A DNA stretch of 64,000 bases, from positions 434,001 through 498,000 of the forward strand of contig JAGVSM010003414.1 of the NCBI GenBank assembly GCA_022494885.1. The letters are read 5' to 3'. The notes under the pieces were generated by a model. That model worked only from the letters and a program-made list of their open reading frames with translations, was not told the origin of the DNA and did not search any database. A program made the translations under genes and the position numbers. The first letter of the stretch is position 1, and each line of letters opens with the position of its first letter. The DNA is from Micrasema longulum (Eukaryota > Arthropoda > Insecta > Trichoptera > Brachycentridae). Below, in pieces: positions 22,481 to 32,771 of the stretch.

Positions 22481-23213
22481 TTAATTTGGGGCACATCGTA
22501 GAATAGGCACATACCTACATGTAATTTATACAATTCATCAGCCGGTAAAATGATGTTCCCATTGCTAGTAGGTATATTATGTTTAACATTTTATTATATC
22601 AACTATGTACATATTGAATAGAATTGAACACTTAAATAACTTCAAAGAGCGATCAAAAGTGGACGTAAATTAATTTGGGGGCACATAGTAGAATGGGCAC
22701 ATACCTACATGTAATTTATACAATTCATCAGCCGGTAAAATGATGTTCCCATTGCTAGTAGGTATATTATGTTTAACATTTTACTATATCAACTATGTAC
22801 ATATTGAATAGAATTGCACACTTAAATAACTTCAAAGAGCGATCAAAAGTGGACGTAAATTAATTTGGGGGCACATAGTAGAATGGGCACATACCTACAT
22901 GTAATTTATACAATTCATCAGCCGGTAAAATGATGTTCCCATTGCTAGTAGGTATATTATGTTTAACATTTTACCATATCAACTATGTTCATATTGAATA
23001 GAATTGCACACTTAAATAACTTCAAAGAGCGATCAAAAGTGGACGTAAATTAATTTGGGGGCACATAGTAGAATGGGCACATACCTACATGTAATTTATA
23101 CAATTCATCAGCCGGTAAAATGATGTTCCCATTGCTAGTAGGTATATTATGTTTAACATTTTACCATATCAACTATGTTCATATTGAATAGAATTGCACA
23201 CTTAAATAACTTC
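22460..23213. repeat. Four tandem copies of a 190-bp unit
   Basis: GATCAAAAGTGGACGTAAAT starts at 22651, 22841 and 23031, with a diverged first unit at 22462. The last three units are nearly identical and the first differs at several sites (AATCAAAAGTAGACGTAATT), as expected if it is the source. Each unit contains CATACCTACATGTAATTTAT and CAGCCGGTAAAATGATGTTC. On the minus strand one edge of the unit encodes the start of the LINE piece described above, so the array probably arose by duplication inside a LINE copy. Confidence 0.9.
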
Positions 23214-23216
23214 TGT

Positions 23217-23470
23217 TGTATTTTTTTAAACTTATATTTATTTTATTTTACATTCATTATTTTTTCGCTACATACATAACATTTTTTAAATATTTTTTTA
23301 TTCCTTTTTTCATTCTATTATTTATTTTTTTATATACACGGCAAGCAGTGCCTTTAACCTTAAAAAGATACATATTTCAAATAATATAAACACTTCGATA
23401 TAATGTAAAAAACTTAAAAATTAAATTGAAAAGTATTATGTTACATAAAAACTATATATAGTACCCAGCA
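23217..23470 (-). mobile_element. LINE 3' terminus
   Basis: On the minus strand GGTTAAAGGCACTGCTTGCC, GTGTATATAAAAAAATAAA is the hairpin-plus-A/T tail also seen at 13425-13454 and in the 19.9 and 32.3 kb copies. There is no coding. Confidence 0.5.
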
Positions 23471-23534
23471 GTATTGAAAACATTTAAGTTTGTAAGTGAA
23501 AATTCTTGATGGAAGTTCATTGTAATTTATTATA

Positions 23535-23709
23535 TAAATAAAAGACGAATAATACTTTAATCCACAAATTTGAAATATCAAGTGACCGTTGTATAAATAC
23601 ATTGAACTCCTTAATAAAGATACCGGTCTCGAAGATATTGCGAAAGCGACGAAACCGGTCACTGGATATTCCAAATTTGTGGATTAAAGTATCACTCGTC
23701 TTTTATTTA
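23535..23709. mobile_element. 175-bp inverted-repeat element carrying a hammerhead-like motif
   Basis: TAAATAAAAGACGA, then ACTTTAATCCACAAATTTG at the left is matched inverted at the right by CAAATTTGTGGATTAAAGT and TCGTCTTTTATTTA. The arms are about 55 bp with few mismatches. The centre holds a hammerhead-like fold. No coding. Confidence 0.75.
23623..23665 (+). ncRNA. Hammerhead-ribozyme-like motif
   Basis: CCGGT (23623-23627) pairs with ACTGG (23661-23665) as stem I. The core reads CTCGAAGA (23628-23635), which is CUGAAGA with one extra C. Stem II is TTGC-GAAA-GCGA with a GNRA loop. GAAA (23651-23654), then CCGG and UC put the expected cleavage C at 23660. Thus every hammerhead part is present in order, with one core insertion that probably reduces or abolishes cleavage. 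The GAAACCGGTC block is shared with the motif at 7131-7169. Confidence 0.55.
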
Positions 23710-23711
23710 GA

Positions 23712-23915
23712 TAGTAAAAAACAGCAGTATTGTATAAAGAACATATTTAGATATAAAAAAATAATCAAACAATGTGTGTAGATAAAATTTTAAAAGGAAA
23801 AGACTGTGTAAGAGAGGCATAACTACAACTATATACTTTTTTATTTATTTTGTAAACAATTCACAATTGTAAAAGCCCTCTGGGCAGTTTAAGTATTAAA
23901 TAAAATTAAATGTAT
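23712..23915 (+). mobile_element. Possible LINE 3' tail
   Basis: AATTGTAAAAGCCCTCTGGG, CAGTTTAAGTATTAAATAAA resembles the TGTAAAAGCC...GGGC hairpin ending at 51148-51190. No coding is attached. Confidence 0.4.
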
Positions 23916-23929
23916 CATAAGTGACTTAG

Positions 23930-24262
23930 CTTGGACCAGTTGGTTTCATTACAATATTTGAGTTTGTCCAAATGTTCGTAGACAAAAGACTGGAATTTAC
24001 CCCCTCGGGAGTCATTAAGATTGACATATTACAACAGGGATGGAGAATACCTTCAATAAAGGAATATGGAATTCTAGGCATTTACATGACTTATGACCTG
24101 TCATTGGCTGGTTTAAGTGGCCACTTTACACACTGTGTAACATTCACCATTCTGCCCATGTTTAAACATCCACATTTCTTCAACTCTTCCATCTGTTGAC
24201 TTTTGTGAAGTAAAGTAGCTGAAACCTTTATTATGCGGGTGAGATTCAAACTCAAACATTGT
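23930..24262 (+). repeat. Repeat A copy
   Basis: This begins GACCAGTTGGTTTCATTACA, then GTCCAAATGTTCGTAGAC, CCCCCTCGGGAGTCATTAAG and ACAACAGGGATGGAGAATAC. It continues to GCTGAAACCTTTATTATGCG and GGTGAGATTCA, where it is truncated. Confidence 0.8.
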
Positions 24263-24264
24263 TT

Positions 24265-25005
24265 AATTAAAAGTTAATACGCTAATTTTGTGTACACGAT
24301 CAGTTAGATTGCCTGCAAAATCATACAAACAATGTGGTTTTTTCAAGTCTGCTTACAGTTTTGCCCCGTTTTACCCTCTTTCATTATATCTCAAAATGAC
24401 CGAGCACTGGATTCACATCGTATCCGTACTGAAAAAAAAACTTCTCATTATTGAATTTATTATGTTGTTTGACCGCTGTTTACTCAAACATTTTCTTTTT
24501 TAAAAGACTTCTTAGATGGATGTACAAAATAGGCCAATTTACTAATGATTACTATCTGAAATCTATTGAATTCCGTAGATGGTATTAATTAATAATACAT
24601 AGTATAAATTGTGTGTACTTTCTGTCAGTAGACATTCGTCTTCTATACTTTTGAGAAACCGCCTAATCAGCCTATAATGACCGCATTCGCAATGAGGATA
24701 TCATTATTGCGAGAGAAGCAAATAAGGACGCCATTGCGATGGCTATTAATGGCTAATGTCGCTTGCTTTCATGGGATTTGGATTAAATACGCAAATTTCA
24801 TATCACTCGGTTTCCTATAATAGGGTTAGAAAGATACACACAGTAAATGCATCATTTGGGTCAGCCGTATATGGATGCGATTTCTCATTTCACACACATT
24901 CAACATCGTAAGTCAAATAATGTCAACATTATTTTGTTTCGTTTTATTTTATTTCATCAAAATTATCAGTTTGAATGAATTTTTTTAAATGATTATATAT
25001 ATTTT
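24265..25005. other. Unique-looking intergenic sequence
   Basis: 24590-24900 has balanced composition without motifs or long frames. Nothing recognised. Confidence 0.45.
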
Positions 25006-25009
25006 TTTT

Positions 25010-25190
25010 AATTTTCATGTTGATTTTTTTGAGGAAGCCCGGCCCATACAGTGGTAAATTACAGCACAAAGCACTCAAGCTGAAGAAAAAATACATTTTA
25101 TTTTTTGAGTTGTTATCGGCAATCGAACCCGGAACCTTCCATGCGTGAGCCAAGTGTTTTAAGCACTACACAACGGAGGTCGCGTTATTC
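25010..25190 (-). mobile_element. SINE3 copy
   Basis: On the minus strand the head GCGACCTCCGTTGTGTAGTG, CTTAAAACACTTGG (A box region) and GGTTCCGGGTTCGATTGCCG (B box region) is tRNA-like. It is followed by a body with CTGTAATTTACCACTGTATG. The head matches 40315-40380 in layout. Confidence 0.6.
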
Positions 25191-25269
25191 TTTATACTCG
25201 TATTATATAAAAATCGTTTTTATTTTGTATTCAAATCAATTTTTCGTTCTCATGATTTACCTTAATATA

Positions 25270-25458
25270 TTCAACAATATTTTTAGTTTGTCCAAATTTT
25301 TGTAGACAAGGATTGGATTCAACTCCCTGGGGAGCTGTTTATATTAACATATTTCAACAGATATGAAGAACATTTAAGAGAAGGTAATATAGAAGTCTAG
25401 GCACTAGACTCAACACTCTACAGGGCTTATGACATGTCAATGGCTGGTTTAAGTGGCA
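25270..25458 (+). repeat. Repeat A, + half
   Basis: This carries TTTTTAGTTTGTCCAAATT, AACTCCCTGGGGAGCTG, CAACAGATATGAAGAACAT, AGAAGTCTAGGCACTAGACT and GGCTTATGACATGTCAATGG, up to TTAAGTGGC. Confidence 0.75.
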
Positions 25459-25578
25459 TAAATTAATAAAGTTTTCAGCTCTTCAACTTCACAAACAACA
25501 ACAGATGAATGAACTGAAGGAATATAGATGTTCAAATATGTGCAGAATGTTGAATGTTACACAGTGTGTAAAGTGGCG
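25459..25578 (-). repeat. Repeat A, inverted half
   Basis: AATAAAGTTTTCAGCTCTTC, CTTCACAAACAACAACAGAT and GTTACACAGTGTGTAAAGTG are the reverse of the second half of the unit. The joint with the + half at 25458 makes another head-to-head junction. Confidence 0.75.
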
Positions 25579-25582
25579 TAAA

Positions 25583-25770
25583 AAAATCGGGTTGTGGTCC
25601 CGTGGCTAATGTCTCGGACTCACGAATCAAAGGTCCGTGGTTCGAATCCCACTCTACCCCACCTTGATTCCCATTTTCTAATAATGAGTTATTTACAACT
25701 CGTTGAAAATGGCCCTCAAAATTAATATTTGCGTAAATTATAAGTACGCAAATATTTCTTTTTACCAAAA
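25583..25770 (+). mobile_element. SINE2, most complete copy
   Basis: The head GTTGTGGTCCCGTGGCTAAT, GTCTCGGACTCACGA and B box GTGGTTCGAATCCCACTCTA are tRNA-like. The body continues CACCTTGATTCCCATTTTCT, GAGTTATTTACAACTCGTTG and GCCCTCAAAATTAA. It ends with an inverted pair AATATTTGCGTA...TACGCAAATATT. Pol III boxes are present. The parent tRNA is not certain. Confidence 0.8.
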
Positions 25771-25774
25771 AAAA

Positions 25775-27730
25775 AAAAAAACTAGACGAACATTTTTTAC
25801 AATCACATTCCATATTCCAGTCTTTTAATGGAACGGATGAGAGACTCAATAATTTTATTTTGAGTTTATGTATTTCGTTTATCACAAATAAATTTATTAA
25901 TGCAATATTGAATAATTTAATAAAAATATAATTTACTCAAAAACACCTACGGTACCTCCTTTTTTAATATAATAAATCATAAGTTATGAACCTTTTGCAT
26001 ATCATTTTAATTAATATTTTATGTTAATTTTAATAATTAAATAGGTGTGTATGTATGTATTTTTGAAAAATGTTATCCAATTCACAATATTATATTTACG
26101 TTTCTTTTTTGCACACAATTTGAATGTGAAAAAATGTAGCATGGTGTTTACCCTATAAAGAAAACAATATCCAATAATGTGTACGTCAAGATTTTGAAAT
26201 TCTCATTTACCGGTGAGATTATTCATATAAGAACCTTGTTCGTGCTCGTGACACGTTATTCGGTACAACTTGTTACATAAACATAATTCCATTCTATCAA
26301 TTTGATATCATAACATCATAATTTTACATCTTTATTAGCAAATTCTCCCGTAATGATTTTAACCTGACGCTTACAGTCTTAACACTCGCGGCATCTAGCG
26401 ATGCAAATCAAAACCATTAAACTTTGACTCTAAAACCCCCCTAGCCGGTCAATTAAGTTACAGTACTGTAACAGTTTTGATTTTTCACAATTTTCGTACG
26501 GTGAATCTATAAATAATTTGCTGATTGGCTGTTAAGGGTACAACACATCAAATAAATATGTATTCCACTCTATGGTTACTCGGGAAAATTGCTTAAAGAT
26601 TTTTCAACTTAACGCTCGGTTGAAATGTAACTTTTAGCTTTAGGATTAAAAGTGGTTAAATCCGTGGTCGTTAGGGCATGTTCATATTAAATATATATTT
26701 TTTTTTTTAGTGTTGCCGAAGGCATAATTTTACGTAGAAATAAAGGAAAATATCACAAAAATGTCTGTGATTTAAAATGCTTGAATTTCTTTTCAAAATC
26801 AAAAAAATATAATTAGGCTTCCGCCACTTTCATGTTCAACTTATCTTTAATCTTTAAAGTATTACAATAAAATTTAGTTCAATACTTAGTCTTTATTGCT
26901 ATCCCAGATACCTAAGTTTAGTCTAAATTTGAAATGGCGTAATCTGTCGGTATAAAAGTAATTATATTTTAGTTATATAAAACTTTTAATGATATTTTTT
27001 AACATAAATACCCTCAAATAATATTGTTTTTATCTAATTTTTGTTTTTTATTTTTTTTTGTTATTGCGCGATTAAACAAGACATTCGTTTTAAAATGGCA
27101 AAATTGTGTGATTTCATGATTTTGTGTTCGTTTTATCAGACTACAGCCTTAAAAGAGAGAAAGTAATCCAACAAATCGGACTCTAATATAATCTGATTAT
27201 TTTAAACAGTGGTGAAAATATATATTTTTTCAAATTCTGAAACGTCTTATTAATTAGCAATGCAGAAAAAAAAACATTTTAACAGTTACCATTTCACCTG
27301 CTTAAATAATAAATTCTACATGCTTGTGAAATTAAATAAAACTGGCAATGATTTCTAATAATAAAAATACTAACAAGCACACCTGTTTGCGGTAATGTAA
27401 AATGCAAAGTGGCTTAATCGCCTTAATGCATCCCCGTTTACCTACCCACACCAGCGTCCTGAGACATAGGAATCATTATAATCATTATACTAATAATAAT
27501 AATTAATCGTGACGTCAAACTAAATTACTATCGAGTCGATAGCGCACGCTGCATTGTAATATAACTGTACTTATCGTAAGTACGAGTAGCGTAGGCATTT
27601 ATGTCACAATACCACGTCTTCGATTGTGAAGAAACATAAGAGATTTATCGAGATATTTAACAAACTTGGATTTACCTTATTTATTTTTTAACATTCCTTT
27701 GACGTAAAACAATGGATTTTCCAGCTTCCA
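25775..27730. other. AT-rich intergenic region
   Basis: No family features. Mixed unique (26200-26680, 27380-27680) and low-complexity sequence. Confidence 0.5.
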
Positions 27731-27731
27731 C

Positions 27732-27775
27732 ATATAAATAAAACTCGCTGTTTTGACAGCGAGTTTTATTTATAT
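27732..27775. other. Perfect 20-bp inverted repeat (hairpin)
   Basis: Two exact 20-bp arms (27732-27751 and 27756-27775) containing AAAACTCGCTGT and ACAGCGAGTTTT are separated by TTTG. A long AT dinucleotide-like run follows. It could be a cruciform, a small-RNA precursor or the remnant of a tiny palindromic element. Confidence 0.85.
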
Positions 27776-27896
27776 ATATTATTATATTGTATATTATTAT
27801 ACTATTATATAATTTCATACTCAATTTTTTATTATTATTAAGGCCTAGGATTCCAACCTTCCATAAGCTTTGTAGCTGCAGGACGTCATCTAATCC

Positions 27897-28367
27897 GGGC
27901 CCCGATTACAATGGGAAGTTAGCGGAGTTATCTTCAGTTGTCTATGAAGTAAAATAAACATTTCTGTTAGATTTTTTTTGTGTCTGTTAGTTACTTTGAG
28001 TCAGCGGCTGGGAGGCAAGAACTATTGCCAGGGAAGACGCCAATTTTTTTTAATAAAAAAATAATTTTATTTTGTAACGTAGTAGTAAAAATTCAGTGGA
28101 CGAAATCTTTTTTTTACATTTTTATATGTACATTTAATTAAATTAGAACGTGTCTATAATACAGCATCTATTTTAAAACAATAAACGGTAAAGAAGGCCT
28201 AGAAAAAGTGTTTATTTTAGAGAGGCGCAGTAGCACGAAGGTTGGAAATCGCTGCTTTAAGTTGAACATGCAGAACACAAGTATGTAATTTTATTTTACT
28301 ACATAAAATGTATTTTACTTTATAGACGTAAGATAACTTCGTTAACTTCCCATTGTAAAACGGGCCC
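27897..28367. mobile_element. MITE of the GGGCC-terminal family, with about 38-bp TIRs
   Basis: GGGCCCCGATTACAATGGGA, AGTTAGCGGAGTTATCTT at the left is inverted at the right as AAGATAACTTCGTTAACTTC, CCATTGTAAAACGGGCCC. A hAT-like end (CAGCGATTTCCAACC read inward from 28253) lies inside, so a second element overlaps. No coding, and no target duplication seen. Confidence 0.7.
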
Positions 28368-28454
28368 AGCACAAGGTAAATGTAATCTGTAATCTGTAAA
28401 TGTTTATCTTTTTTAATAAAAAAATTAAAATAATATTTTTATATTCAAATAAAT

Positions 28455-29077
28455 AAACGAAAAAAAATATAACGAAATACAAACAGTAAATTTTGAAGTA
28501 CCACAAGGATGTATTTTAGGTCCACTATTATATACTTTATTTATAAATGCCTTATCACTGTACAATTTTAAAGGAAAAATAATTATGTATGCCGACGACA
28601 TAGAACTATGTTACAATAATCAAACTGATGCATTTACTAACAAAGATATAAACGATGACCTAACTTTGTTGACTAAATGGACAAATACAAACTTACTTAC
28701 ACTTAATGAAAAAAAATGTAATATTATACATTTTGAATATAAAAAAAAGTCATAAAATAGATGCTTACATAAACGAAGAACGGCTAATTGAAATTGAACA
28801 TGTTAAATATTCAGGACTAACAATAGACAGTCAATTGACATGGACAGCTCACATCAATAATTTAATTAGCGAAATAGCAACATTATCTCAGTCTTCTTTC
28901 AAAAATCAAAAACTTTGTTCCGAAAACGGGAAAAAATCTTATGTATGAAGCCTATGTCAAATCTAAAATATGTTTTATGCAACAACTATGGGGAACAGGA
29001 AACCAAAATGACATAAACAGACTACAATGACAGCAAAATTAAATATTGAAGCTAGTATATGACCTCTCTTATCTTAA
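28455..29077 (+). pseudogene. LINE RT fragment (palm motifs B and C), frameshifted
   Basis: A frame encodes V-P-Q-G-C-I-L-G-P-L-L-Y (RT motif B) and then I-M-Y-A-D-D-I-E-L (motif C with the catalytic D-D pair), followed by NEKKCNIIHF. Near 28740 the reading frame shifts at an A-run. The next part (EHVKYSGLTIDSQLTWTAHI) is in another frame, and W-G-T-G-N-Q-N-D-I-N-R near 28990 in a third. The tail stops at 29077 and appears to resume at 30779. Jockey/CR1-like by layout. Confidence 0.75.
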
Positions 29078-29165
29078 TCCTGGTCGGTTTGACCCGATGG
29101 CTACTCTCAGGTAAAAATCCCGAAAAAGGAAATCGAGGGGACTGCCTTATAGTGATTAATTCTAT
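29078..29165 (+). repeat. Copy of the SINE1 leader
   Basis: ATGGCTACTCTCAGGTAAAA, ATCCCGAAAAAGGAAATCGA and GGGGA match 40552-40600, the leader that precedes SINE1 in composites. Here no SINE1 follows. Confidence 0.5.
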
Positions 29166-29169
29166 GGAG

Positions 29170-30720
29170 AGTCAAAATACAGAATTTGTTTAACTTAAAT
29201 ATTTCACTGTTACCTAAAGCGTAGGACTGGTCATCTTTCCTTCCTGTAATAGATTATTATGCATTTTTTGTATGCTCCACTGGGATTTTTTATTAGTTTA
29301 TTTGTACATGAATTGTCTTTTCAGATAAATAATTATCAAATATTTATCGTCTTTTTTAGATTTTATTTTTAAAATAATCCGATTCCTTTTTGAAAATGAT
29401 CCGATTTATCTGGTGAATTATTATCACAACAATTGCCAAACTTAATTACTGTGTGTTTAATACGGTTTTTTTTTATTTACTTACATACCTACTAAAAATG
29501 TTTGTCCTAGTGATTCGTTCATTGAATTTTTAGAGATCCTCGTTATTTTTTATCTATTTTTACAATGTTTTTTAAAAAAATTTATTTTTGTACTATAATA
29601 AATACTTACATATTTTTTTATTACCAATTTCTTTTACTTTTTCTTTTGTTTTTACTGTCTATTTTAATGGGTTTTCAAATATGTTTTTTACGGTTTCTTT
29701 TACTGCATTTTTTATTTTGTATTCTACTCCGTTTTTAACTATATTATTACTACGTCTACTTTTTTTTTTTTTTTTTTGTGTATTGATTACTGTTATTTTT
29801 AGTCTTTCTTAGAACGAGTAAAATAACCCTAGTTAGATCAGTGAGTCAGTCTAAGCAAATTTGTATAAATGTGTAATTTTCTCTATATAATATAATACTA
29901 AATAAAATTTAAATAAATACAACCAATTAAGCTACCTCAGGCCATTTTTTTTTGTCGTTTGAGAAGACGAGAGCGAAATACTATTTTTATTACGTTAGAG
30001 TGAGATGGATATATGACGAACGAACGAACTTACAAAACGAAATTGTGACGGAATAAGCCTTCTGTTATTTTTGCATGAATGATAGGTATACAGGTTTATC
30101 AAATGTGTTTTTTTTTTAAAATTTCATTGTATAAAAAAAATCCTCTGTAAACGATAATATTTTTTTTACATTATTATTATTATCGAGTAATTCTAAATAA
30201 AGCGATGTTTTCTTATTTTTGTTTCGTTCCCGCAAAAGTGTCAATCGAATACATAAATACATCTATCTCTTTTGCTGTGTGTTTTCTTGGAATTTGTGAC
30301 CGTAATTATCTTAACATACCTGTGGAAGTATGTCGTAAAATTAATCATGTAAATTAAAATAAAAAATGCGTTGTTACTTAAAAATGTCTATTTGCTTAAA
30401 TAGAAATAGGATGTTATAATAGGAAAATTGAAAACGAGTCAATTCTTAACTGAATCTTTGTATGATTTTATTTTGAAATATATATACGTTTTTTTGTAAT
30501 TTAATGTGAAAACTCGATAAAGAACGAGCATATAATTTAAGTTTCTAAGGTATAAGTATTTAAATGATCAGGGTAATCCAATTTCATTCTGTGTTAGAAA
30601 TAATGAATTTGCCAAGTAAGAATTTATGTGACCCTCGGTGCAACGTGAAACGGTGTGTGTTCAAAAATTGCAATTGTACGCGTTAGTAGTCTGGAACCAT
30701 TTTGACGAAATTTTTCCAGA
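29170..30720. other. AT-rich sequence inside a broken LINE
   Basis: This is mostly T-rich low complexity (29460-29800) with no recognisable element. With the leader and the 19-bp array it makes up the roughly 1.7-kb interruption of the LINE copy. Confidence 0.4.
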
Positions 30721-30722
30721 AT

Positions 30723-30779
30723 ACGCTCGGGTGATATGCCCACGCTCGGGTGATTTTCCCACGCTCGGGTGATGTGCCC
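30723..30779. repeat. Three tandem 19-bp units
   Basis: ACGCTCGGGTGATATGCCC, ACGCTCGGGTGATTTTCCC and ACGCTCGGGTGATGTGCCC follow one another exactly. They differ only in the three to four bases before CCC. Confidence 0.95.
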
Positions 30780-31065
30780 TTAAATGTTTATAAATTTTTT
30801 CAACATACATATTTAAAATTTATTCACAAGTTAGGCACTGATATCATTGTAGACTCACTAAAAATTGAAAAAAAATGTAAAGAACATGTAATGAATATGG
30901 ACATAATACATAATACAAGAATATCGTAATAATATCACATCCAACATTCAAAAAGAAGACAAGGACAATCGAGTCTAATAAATCAAAAATGATATATTAT
31001 TTTTGTAAAATGAATGTAATGATCCGTAAGGGTTAATAAATAAATTTCAAATATAAATAACAGTA
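30780..31065 (+). pseudogene. LINE ORF2 tail and 3' end, second part of the 28.5-kb copy
   Basis: Translation gives remnants comparable to 48210-48400 (GACATAAT, CAAGA, CAATAT/AATATCACAT, GACAAGGACAA). The end, GTAATGATCCGTAAGGGTTA with ATAAATAAATTT, matches 48545-48580. A deletion relative to that copy lies near 30985. Confidence 0.6.
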
Positions 31066-31069
31066 ATGT

Positions 31070-31734
31070 GGACATTTAATTTTACCACTCTGTACTTATT
31101 CTTGTAACTTAAAAAATATTTTTTTGCTTTTCGGGAAGCTACAACTCTAACATGTCGAATTCTAAACTTCTGATTGTATCGAATATTTCTGTAAGCGAAC
31201 GTATGGTATACCGCCACGTACCGTGACATAGTTATGAAGCGCAATCCATCAAATATCGCCCGTCATTTTTTTACCATCGTCTGTTTGTTCGGGAACAGAT
31301 TTATTTCTTCGAAGGACGCCATTTTTACTTGTCATGCCCTAAAAAAATCACCGGTCAAACTCACCGATATCAGCACATGTTATTTACCAATGATTTATGG
31401 TAATTATTGAGATGTTATGACGCCTCGAATCAACATTTTTTTTCCAATTCTAATACAAAACACCTAGGCTTAAGTGATTTGAGTATTGGGATCTTTTTGT
31501 GAATTATTGAATCGGCCAAGAAATTGTTACCTAATTTCTGTATATTTTATTTTATTTTTTTAAGAAAACATGGTCATTCATATTTTACTCGTATATCGAG
31601 ACAGCCCCAATCGGTACTGAGTCCTACTGTTGGTTGCCCAAATGTGCTCCTCGTAACGAGCTTAGGTCGTGGGCCAGGAAGCAGAGCGTAATGCTTTGGC
31701 AAAAAGTACTGGGATACGTATTCTGACAGGATGT
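31070..31734. other. Intergenic, nothing recognised
   Basis: Unique-looking sequence with no repeat landmarks apart from A/T runs. Confidence 0.45.
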
Positions 31735-31947
31735 TAAAATTTATCTACAAAGTACAACTAAGTATTCTGTATGAAAAATATTATATTTTGATAATTTTTC
31801 TTTCTTAACATGTTCAATTACCGGTTACCGACGAAGATATTTTGAATTTTCATACAAATATACACACTTTCTTACATAAATATCGATATTAGCTTATACC
31901 GTCTCTGTATATACCTTTGAAGATAGCCGTTCATAATCGCGGCCCTG
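31735..31947. mobile_element. GGGCC-family MITE, partial
   Basis: TCTGTATGAAAAATATTATA, CAATTACCGGTTACCGACGA, TTCATACAAATATACACAC and ATAATCGCGGCCCTG match the 37962-38175 copy in order. The left terminus is not visible. Confidence 0.65.
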
Positions 31948-32008
31948 GTCAGCACCATGCGAAGGAACTGATAAAAGGGTACTCACAAAGGTTTGCCTTC
32001 GGCTTAAT

Positions 32009-32178
32009 AAAGCCAATCGCAGTACATCTTGATCAATTTTGTTACATGAAGATAATATGATCAGTCTTACGGTTCAGATGTCAGTCCAGGGACCGTAAAA
32101 TATTCTAGTGTTAAACACCCTTTTTAATAAATATTTCATGTCAACCATGTCGAGATTCGAACCCGAGACCTCTTATAT
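32009..32178 (-). mobile_element. SINE1 body (interrupted copy, part 1)
   Basis: This carries GCCAATCGCAGTACATCTTG, TGATCAGTCTTACGGTTCAG, CAGTCCAGGGACCGTAAAAT and ACCATGTCGAGATTCGAACC up to CTTATAT (32172-32178), where an insert begins. Confidence 0.8.
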
Positions 32179-32637
32179 TTTTTTTTTTGTTTAATTTATT
32201 TTTTTTACAATATATTTACATAAGAGGTAAAATGGAGTATACAAAATAAATGATAATTACAAAGCAATGAAATACATATTAACAGTAAAAATAGTAAACA
32301 AATAAATCCCACAAAGGCATATTTATTTATTTATTTTACATAAACGGCATTAATTGCCTTTAACATATATTGAACATAAATTTTTTAAAAAAAATACATT
32401 TATAAAAACATAACAAAAAATTATAAAATTGCATAACTATAACAATAGAAACAAGTAGGTAAATTCACATAAGCAACCACAAATATTAACGAAATAAATA
32501 CATAAATATGAAAAAACAAAAAAAGGAAAAACATTTTTAAATATAAAGAAAAGTTTAAGAATAATATTGCGAGAGAAAAAAAGAAATCAGACTCGTTTTA
32601 TAACTATCAAGTCCAGAACCAAATATATCAGCCTTGC
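32179..32637 (-). mobile_element. LINE 3' UTR insertion within SINE1
   Basis: The insert is bounded by CTTATAT at 32172-32178 and 32638-32644, and the SINE continues without loss on the far side. It begins on the + strand with a T-run (the A-tail on the minus strand). Its 32318-32605 part is nearly identical to 19888-20172. The part next to the T-run reads, on the minus strand, ATGCCTTTGTGGGATTTATT, another LINE-like 3' UTR. So one or two 5'-truncated LINE tails inserted here. Confidence 0.75.
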
Positions 32638-32644
32638 CTTATAT

Positions 32645-32687
32645 GGTAGGCAAATGCGCTGACCACTGCACCACGAGGCCGACCAAT
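32645..32687 (-). mobile_element. SINE1 head (interrupted copy, part 2)
   Basis: GGTAGGCAAATGCGCTGACC and ACTGCACCACGAGGCCGACC are the reverse of the tRNA-like head, completing the copy begun at 32009. Confidence 0.8.
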
Positions 32688-32771
32688 ATGTTTTTGTGTG
32701 TCATACACATGTATTTTTCGTTCCGCGAAGAACTGTGTAGTACCATTGCATCTTTATCTTACAATATGTAA

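Noticed and set aside
29588..29812. 74-codon hydrophobic frame that could be mistaken for a membrane protein
   Set aside because: It comes from T-rich low-complexity DNA; no start context, homology or composition support.
31340..31360. ACCGGTC near 31351 as a third hammerhead
   Set aside because: No CUGANGA core or GAAA is positioned correctly around it.
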